Assembly: GCA_016946835.1 (NCBI GenBank)
Contig: JACVTC010000269.1
Coordinates: 60,001-71,949, forward strand
Source: Neocallimastix lanati (nom. inval.)
Lineage: Eukaryota; Neocallimastigomycota; Neocallimastigomycetes; Neocallimastigales; Neocallimastigaceae
Length of the DNA stretch: 11,949 nucleotides
Direction: 5' to 3'
Below, piece after piece: positions 6,843 to 11,949 of this stretch (within the stretch, counting starts at the first letter, position 1; every line of letters starts with the position of its first letter). A program made the translations under genes and the position numbers. The notes under the pieces were generated by a model. The model was not told the DNA's origin. It ran no database searches and saw nothing but the letters and a program-made list of their open reading frames with translations.

Positions 6843-7088
6843 AGTACAAAATAATAATGTACACATAATGTATTAGAAATGAATCGTAGATTTAATTAAG
6901 AATGCATTATTTGGTACATTCTTATCAATCTAATACAACCCACAGTAGAAATATGTATTATTGTACTATGATATAACAATAATAATTATTTACTATAAAT
7001 ATCTAAATATAATTATTTAATACGACTTGATTGGAAATAATTACTTATAAAAATATAATATGTATCATACCTAATTAGAAATTATTTC
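6843..7088. repeat. Inverted-repeat segment Y
   Basis: A nested fold: gtaca/tgtac (6844-6862), outer arms agtacaa.../...ttgtact spanning about 6843-6968, tgtattaga/tctaataca (6869-6877, 6929-6937) and taagaatg/cattctta (6897-6904, 6917-6924). A separate 9-bp pair gaaataatt/aattatttc (7034-7042, 7080-7088) closes the segment. The start resembles 4486-4523 and tacgacttgattggaa resembles 4684-4699, so this is probably a diverged relative of the 4.46-4.70 kb region. It has no coding potential; a MITE-like origin is possible. Confidence 0.45.
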
Positions 7089-7420
7089 TGATTGGGTAAT
7101 AAAATAGGATTTTAATAAAAACAATTAGAAATAAAAAGAGAGAAATGAGAATTATGAACAAGAGAGAATTAATTAAAAGAAGGAATTTTATTTAGTTTAG
7201 TTAATAAAAGAATATTAATACTGTTGTAGGAACTAATTATAAATAATAGAGAGAGATTATTTATAATAGGGTTATAAATACATGTAATTAATAATTGTAA
7301 TAAAATAAATTAAATAAAATTAACAAAGACAAAGTAAAATAAATCTACTTTAAAGAAATAAATAATTTATTTATCTAAAATATTATTTAGTATAAAATTC
7401 CTTGTCTTCAAAGCCCTTAA
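7089..7420. other. AT-rich noncoding stretch with a purine-rich section
   Basis: Bases about 7125-7190 are strongly purine-rich on the + strand (agagagaaatgagaat..., aaaagaaggaa). A 16-codon ORF from the ATG at 7146 is too short to support. A 6-bp pair aaagta/tacttt lies at 7331-7351. Confidence 0.5.
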
Positions 7421-7452
7421 CTGGTACTATTAACATCGGCCGTACCAGCTCT
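7421..7452. other. GC-bearing hairpin followed by AGCTCT
   Basis: ctggtac/gtaccag (7421-7427, 7442-7448) encloses a 14-base loop containing cggcc. AGCTCT at 7447-7452 overlaps the right arm. It stands out in an otherwise almost G+C-free region. Confidence 0.6.
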
Positions 7453-8295
7453 AATAAAGAACGAACATATATGTATTATTAATTAGAAATTCAACTTACT
7501 TTAGAATTCATTATATTGTTCTTTACTTAATATTACTTTACTATATTTTCTTTACTAAAATATTTTATAAATATAATTTTTTTTATATTTTTATTAAAAA
7601 GTTACTAAAATATTATCAATAATTCTATATTATTATTATTAATATCAATATCTATAATATAACCTTAAATTTTATTATTTTATTAAAGTGTTTATTATCA
7701 ATATTAATAATTTATTTTTATTTTCCAAATATATTATTATATTATTATTATATTGTATAAGTATTAAAATTGTATTCTTTTTAATATTTTATTTTATTTT
7801 TAAATTGATTATTTAATATTTTTATTCCCCACAAATAAAATCAAATCTTAATTGATTAATAATAAATATTAAATATATATTATAGTTTTTAAATTTATTT
7901 TATATAAAATATAAGAATATTATATTAATATTCTTGATTAAAATAACTTTATTTTCTGTAAAATATTTTTAAATTTTGTTTGTTTCTTTTCATATATATT
8001 AAATAATTTAGTTTTAGAATATGAAAAATAATATAAAATTATATAAACAAAATTTATTAAAATAAAAATATTTATGAATTAGTTAATTTAAATTAATATA
8101 AAATTTGAAGTAATTAGTAATAGTAAATTATTTTTTTTTAAATATAATGATAAAATGTAGAAAGGCTTTATATATTTATTTTTTTTAAAAAGTATAAATA
8201 AGTGAAGTTTTTCAATAATTAAAAGGTAGACAGAAAAAAATATAAAAAAAAATATATAATTAAATAAAATATTTCTAATAAACCCGAACCATAAC
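7453..8295. other. AT-rich noncoding desert
   Basis: No ORF, no strong hairpin, only A/T runs and attatt-type low-complexity sequence on both strands. Confidence 0.6.
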
Positions 8296-8346
8296 AGCTC
8301 TGTGTAAGAATATAGATTTATTTCTTATAAAATAATCTATCTTCTT
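8296..8346 (-). repeat. Hairpin W, minus-strand member of the CTTACAC family
   Basis: aagaa/ttctt (8306-8310, 8342-8346), atagatt/aatctat (8312-8318, 8334-8340) and attt/aaat form a hairpin with small bulges. On the minus strand its arm ends in ttcttacac, as at 4601 and 6128, and then runs into the complement of AGCTCT (8296-8301). Confidence 0.5.
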
Positions 8347-8533
8347 ATTTAATTAATTTATATTTCATTTATATTTCAATATTTATTAACATGTAAAAAA
8401 TATATTAATTTATCCAAATTAATATATTAAAAAATAATGTAAACAAATTTGTTGTAATGTAATAATTACTTAAAAATATTATTTATATTTTATTATTTCA
8501 ATTAGTTGATAATTTATAAGATTTTAGTAATCG
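8347..8533. other. AT-rich spacer
   Basis: No gene or strong structure. The first part (tatatttcatttatatttcaa) resembles the complement of the flank of cluster Z, consistent with W being part of a longer diverged repeat. Confidence 0.4.
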
Positions 8534-9012
8534 ATTAATTAATTTTTTCCCCAATATTTTTATGATGGGGTTTTTATTAATTAATACGATGATTAGTATA
8601 TTAGAATATTAATCGAAGTTATTCAGGTTTTTCTACTAATCTTTTCCTGAATATCAATTTGTTAAGATTAGATACTTTTATTTGATTTGTTAATTTCATC
8701 TTATCTATTTTATTTATTTAATAATTACATCTATTTAATAATCACATCTGCTAAAATAATTATAAATAAAAAAGTATAAAAGAACTCAAATTTCTTTGAT
8801 TAAAGAAATTAGAGTTATTATTATATTACGCTATATCATAAAAAGAAATCAAAATCTTTTATTTATGTCTATATTTAGTGTTTATAATAAACTCTATATA
8901 AGATATGTATAAATTTTTATATCTAAAAGATATTAATAATCTAGTTATAGTTAATATTATAAATAGATTATTACACTCTGATCCGGAACTAGCTTATTTA
9001 CTTCAAATAAGC
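8534..9012 (+). repeat. Structured repeat family 1, copy 4 (hairpins A, B, C, pseudoknot, D)
   Basis: Hairpin A: outer stem attaattaat on both sides (8534-8543, 8576-8585), symmetrical T5/T5 internal loop (8544-8548, 8571-8575), G+C-rich inner stem cccca/tgggg (8549-8553, 8566-8570). Hairpin B: gattagtat/atattaatc with one G-U (8591-8599, 8606-8614). Hairpin C: 8618-8627 with 8646-8655 (one mismatch). Its loop ctaatctt (8636-8643) pairs with aagattag (8664-8671). TATA-like tataaaag 8775-8782. Hairpin D: aactc/gagtt plus aatttcttt/aaagaaatt (8783-8816). Shared box tttataataaactct 8881-8895, then ttattaca ending at 8975, and a last hairpin gcttattt/aaataagc (8992-8999, 9005-9012). From TGTTAAG (8660) to TTACA (8975) is 316 bases. 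Confidence 0.85.
8775..8782 (+). promoter_or_regulatory. TATA-like box in repeat copy 4
   Basis: tataaaag directly abuts hairpin D, the same arrangement as in copies 1-3. Confidence 0.45.
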
Positions 9013-9097
9013 ATATATAAAAATAATAAAAAGAAAAAAATATAAAATATTTATAATAATGAAATTATTTAAAATTAAAATAGTTAAAATAAAAAAA

Positions 9098-9188
9098 AAT
9101 TATTTATAATAAAATTATTTATAATAAAATTATTTATAATAAAATTATTTATAATAAAATCATTTATAATAAAATTATTTATAATAAA
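9098..9188. repeat. 15-bp tandem repeat, six units (ttatttataataaaa)
   Basis: Units start at 9100, 9115, 9130, 9145, 9160 and 9175; the fifth has a single T-to-C change. The unit contains tttataataaa, the core of the shared box at 8881 about 200 bases upstream. Confidence 0.9.
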
Positions 9189-9246
9189 AACAATTTTCTA
9201 TAAATTGTTCTTAATAAAATAAATACAGAAATATTTAATTCTGTAT
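9189..9246. other. Two adjacent perfect 8-bp hairpins
   Basis: aacaattt/aaattgtt (9189-9196, 9202-9209; 5-base loop) and atacagaa/ttctgtat (9223-9230, 9239-9246; 8-base loop), directly after the 15-bp array. Confidence 0.75.
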
Positions 9247-9589
9247 AAATTAAATCGTTTGACAATACTAACTATCATTTTTATTATTTCTCTAAAATAG
9301 ATTATTATTTTCTGTATTCTTTTTACAATAATAAACTTTATGAGAATATGATATTAATAATTTACAAGAATACTAAATTATATATTAATTGATAAATTAA
9401 AATATTATTAGAATAGATAGTTAAAATTTAAATATAAATAAATCATTAATAATTATACAATTATATTTTAAAATAGATACTTTAAATAGGTTAATTTTAA
9501 AATATATTAATATTAAAATAACATTCAAAATATAATAATATAAATAAATTTATATGTAAATGTTCAATTCAATATTCATGTAAAAAAAC
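9247..9589. other. AT-rich noncoding stretch
   Basis: No gene, strong hairpin or tandem array seen. Confidence 0.5.
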
Positions 9590-9627
9590 TATAAAAGGAA
9601 GAAATTTTCTTTCTTTTGAAAAGAGAG
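9590..9627 (+). other. TATA-like box followed by hairpin, resembling the D block of family 1
   Basis: tataaaagg (9590-9598) is followed by ctttctttt/aaaagagag (9609-9617, 9619-9627, one wobble; the apex must open). The order matches TATA plus hairpin D in copies 1-4, but hairpins A-C are not visible upstream. It may be a truncated relative or coincidence. Confidence 0.35.
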
Positions 9628-9795
9628 GATAAAAAATAAAATAAAAAATTTTATAAAATACTTTTATTTAAACTAATAAAAATTTATTTATAATATTCAA
9701 TATTGTGTTTTTAAAATATTGTGTGTGATCTGTGCCCATATCAGCTCTAAAACATATCATTCAGAAAAATATTAAAATTATATAATTTAGCAAGA
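9628..9795. other. AT-rich spacer with a GC spot
   Basis: Contains gtgtgatctgtgcccatatcagctct (about 9723-9748), with AGCTCT at 9743-9748 and two direct atatca words nearby. No ORF. Confidence 0.4.
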
Positions 9796-9830
9796 ATCTA
9801 ATTATTAGAGTAATCCCTAACTAATTAGAT
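9796..9830. other. Hairpin, 9 bp plus 4 bp
   Basis: atctaatta/taattagat (9796-9804, 9822-9830) with an inner ttag/ctaa pair around a loop carrying tccc. Confidence 0.7.
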
Positions 9831-9950
9831 AACATAAATAACATAATTAAACTTTAGATTAATATAAATATTAAATTTATTTTAAATTTAATATTATAAT
9901 ATTACTTAGTAAGTATAATTAATGAAAAATAGTAAAATAATAAGCTAGTA

Positions 9951-10133
9951 TTAATGTTTAATTATAATATGTTTTGTCGGAATATAAATTATAAATTATT
10001 ATTGTTTAAATTTAATTATAATAAGTTTTTATCAGAATATAAATTATAAACTATTAATGTTTAAATTTAACTATAATAAGTTTTTGTCTGTATTTAACCT
10101 ATAAAATATTAATGTTTATATTTAATTATAAAT
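9951..10133. repeat. Tandem repeat of about 55 bp, three units and a partial
   Basis: Each unit runs aatgttta.atttaa.tataat.agtttt(t)gtc.gaatataaattataaa. Marks gtttt...tc start at 9971, 10025 and 10080 (spacings 54 and 55). A more diverged trace (gtcggagtatt) lies at about 10200. Confidence 0.8.
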
Positions 10134-10634
10134 AATTAAAAATGTAATTAGAAAATTAAAAATAACTTTTTAAATAATTGTTAAACTAAAATAATAATAG
10201 TCGGAGTATTGTTAATATAATATAAACATTAAAAATGTATATAAATAAGTCATATAATAATAAAAAAATATTTTTTTAGATAGATGGATAGGAAAAATAT
10301 AAAAATTGATTATTAAGGACAATCATAATAATAAATAAATAAATATAATAAATTAATAAAAATAAAAAAAAAAATTAATAAATTAAAAAGTACAACAAAT
10401 CGCCCCAGCTCCTGTTACGATAGAAATAATAAATAAAAAATAAATAAAATTAAATAAACTATTAAGAATAATTAATAAATAAATAAGAATAAAATATTAA
10501 AGTATTAAAATATATAATAATGAAATTAAATAATGAATAAATAACTAAATTATTTAAAATAATGTATTAATTGTATTTATTTAATATTGTAATAGTAAAC
10601 AATTAGATATTTTATTATAAAAAATTAAAACTAT
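10134..10634. other. AT-rich noncoding stretch
   Basis: No gene. One G+C spot, aatcgccccagctcctgttacgatag, lies at about 10389-10424. The rest is aaataaat-type low complexity. Confidence 0.5.
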
Positions 10635-10806
10635 ATTTATTATTATTTTATATTTTTATTATAAAATTTTATTATACTTCATTATATTTTTATTATTATC
10701 TTATATTATTTATTATATTAAAATTATATTTTATTATATTTTATTATTATAAAAATTATTATATTTTTGTTATTATATTTTTATTATATTTTATATTTTT
10801 ATTTTT
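10635..10806. repeat. TTA/TATTT low-complexity tract
   Basis: The + strand is almost entirely T and A with ttatta and tatattt units, with strong T bias on this strand. Simple-sequence expansion. Confidence 0.8.
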
Positions 10807-10831
10807 ACTCCAATCAAATAAATGTTTTAAA

Positions 10832-10898
10832 GATATAAAAAGAACAAAGTAAAACAATACTTTAGTTCTTCCTCTTCTTTCAACTTTATTTTTATATC
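10832..10898. other. Nested hairpin with TATA-like arm
   Basis: Outer 10-bp arms gatataaaaa/tttttatatc (10832-10841, 10889-10898). Inside are agaac/gttct and aagta/tactt (10841-10869), followed by a pyrimidine-rich side (tcctcttctttcaac). The left arm reads as a TATA-like box directly before an inner hairpin, like the D block of family 1. Confidence 0.6.
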
Positions 10899-11257
10899 AT
10901 TCTTTTAATTTTTCTAGAATGAATTATTAAATATTTTTAATTGGTATAATTAAATAATTAAATAAATAAATAAGTAAAACTAAATTATTCTTTATTAAAT
11001 TGATTAATTTTTTTTTTTTTTTGTGTTTTTATTACGGTTAAGGATAAAAATAATTTTGGTTAGTTTTAAATATTTAGATTGTTAAGTAAATTAGTTATAT
11101 TTTTAGAGATAAAATTTATTAAATTATTTATTTTATTTATTTATATTAGAATAGTTAAAATAATATTTATTTTTATTAGAGGAAAATTAAATTTTAATTA
11201 TTAGAATTTATTATTTTTTAATATAATCTTCAATTCTGTACCACTCCGTGATAAATA
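10899..11257. other. AT-rich noncoding stretch with T-run
   Basis: No gene. A T run of about 14 lies at 11008-11021, and a G+C spot ctgtaccactccgtgat lies at about 11236-11252. Confidence 0.5.
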
Positions 11258-11283
11258 ATGAAATTTATAAATATAAATTTCAT
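11258..11283. other. Nearly perfect 26-base palindrome
   Basis: atgaaatttata (11258-11269) and tataaatttcat (11272-11283) are exact reverse complements separated by two bases, directly after the G+C spot at about 11236-11252. Confidence 0.8.
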
Positions 11284-11740
11284 ATTAAATTAAAAAAAAA
11301 AAAAATAATTAATATGACTGTACAAATTTTATAAAGTTTAATAATAAACAATTAATAAATTAATAAAAATAAAAATATATTAAATAATATTTTAATAATA
11401 ATAAAAGTAAAATAAACAATAAACAGAAATAATAATTTTTAAATATTATTAATTGTAAATACTTATAACATGTAAACAAATTTTAAAATGTATAATTTAT
11501 TAAATTAATATAAATAGTTCTTAATTTTATTTATTTTAATAATCAGGTTTTTATATAGTTTTTACTCATTTTAATCAAAAACTAAATATTAATAATAATA
11601 TTAAATAATTAAAATAATAATTTAAATAATAAAATTAAAAGATATATTTAAAATAATTTATAAAATAAATAAAATATATATTAATAAAACATATTTTAAA
11701 ATCTTAATCATAAAAATAACTTTTTCTAAATTTAATTATT
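11284..11740. other. AT-rich noncoding stretch
   Basis: Only A/T-rich low-complexity sequence; no ORF or strong structure. Confidence 0.5.
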
Positions 11741-11806
11741 GATATTGGTTATATCACTTTCTGAGCCTATTCAGAATTAAGATATAAACCATAAAATATC
11801 AGCTCT
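11741..11806. other. Hairpin followed by AGCTCT
   Basis: Outer arms gatattggttatatc (11741-11755) and gatataaaccataaaatatc (11781-11800) pair with a bulge. Inside, ttctga/tcagaa closes a gcctat loop (about 11759-11774). AGCTCT (11801-11806) abuts the right arm. Confidence 0.6.
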
Positions 11807-11949
11807 CGAGAAATTTTTTCTTACTCATTTTTTTTTTTTATTTTGTTTGTTGATACGTGACCACTATAAAAATGGTATTTAGGTAGATTCTTTAGGTTAA
11901 AGAAATACTTAAATATTATTGGTCAATAATAATTTTAGAATAATATATA
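11807..11949. other. Terminal AT-rich segment with small hairpins
   Basis: ttcttta/taaagaa (11888-11894, 11898-11904) and attatt/aataat near 11917-11931. The sequence runs off the window end. Confidence 0.4.

Noticed and set aside
7146-7196. ATG-initiated ORF of 16 codons in a purine-rich stretch
   Set aside because: Too short, no homology recognised, and purine bias alone explains the open frame.
3258-8816. Strand-specific RNA structure proven by G-U pairs
   Set aside because: Four wobble pairs (copy 1 A, copy 2 C, copy 3 pseudoknot, copy 4 B) favour the TATA-box strand, but two (copy 3 inner A and the hairpin at 5145-5165) favour the other. The imbalance is too weak to decide.
9740-9753. 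agctctaaaac, like the end of a type II CRISPR repeat in reverse
   Set aside because: It occurs once, with no repeat-spacer array and no cas gene, in eukaryotic retroelement-bearing DNA. Chance match.
1-11949. tRNA or rRNA genes, group I/II introns
   Set aside because: No cloverleaf with GTTC-like T-arm or conserved ribosomal or intron core was found; the GC spots are short hairpins only.

Overview
This is an extremely A+T-rich window, well under one fifth G+C by eye and close to one tenth in many stretches. It holds almost no coding sequence. The only recognisable protein-coding relic is a eukaryotic LTR-retrotransposon gag, so the source is a eukaryotic nuclear genome rather than a bacterium. 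An AT desert with decayed retroelements would fit a large microsporidian genome, an anaerobic chytrid fungus, or an AT-rich insect or protist. The window does not decide between these. No tRNA, rRNA, CRISPR array or host gene was found on either strand.

Layout. Positions 845-2542 are the internal part of a gag-only LTR retrotransposon. It has an 18-nt primer-binding site shaped like the 3' end of a tRNA-Pro (845-862), a leader of seven perfect or nearly perfect 43-bp tandem repeats that each carry a 9-bp stem (928-1239), a gag split by a +1 frame change (1346-1579, then 1551-2393), a compact G+C-rich hairpin (2507-2527) and a polypurine tract (2533-2542). There is no protease, reverse transcriptase or integrase. 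No LTR pair can be aligned with confidence around it.

From about 3.2 to 9.0 kb the window carries four diverged copies of a structured noncoding repeat: copies 1 and 4 on the + strand, copies 2 and 3 on the - strand. Each copy reads as hairpin A (with facing T-tracts in an internal loop), hairpin B (lost in copy 1), hairpin C whose loop is complementary to a downstream tract (a pseudoknot), then a TATA-like box, hairpin D, and a shared tttataataaactc box. The stems change sequence between copies but keep pairing, which is the most interesting signal here. Copies 1 and 2 face each other around position 3730. A model that fits is the 3' end of a retrotransposon RNA, with stabilising or protein-binding RNA structures beside the start of an LTR (TGTTAAG...TTACA). 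A foldback or MITE-like DNA element is the main alternative.

The remainder is AT-rich noncoding DNA. It contains a second hairpin family ending in CTTACAC (near 4601, 6128 and, on the - strand, 8306), several other long hairpins, microsatellite and minisatellite tracts (periods 15, 19, about 42, about 55), homopolymer runs, and five widely spaced AGCTCT words, all on the + strand.
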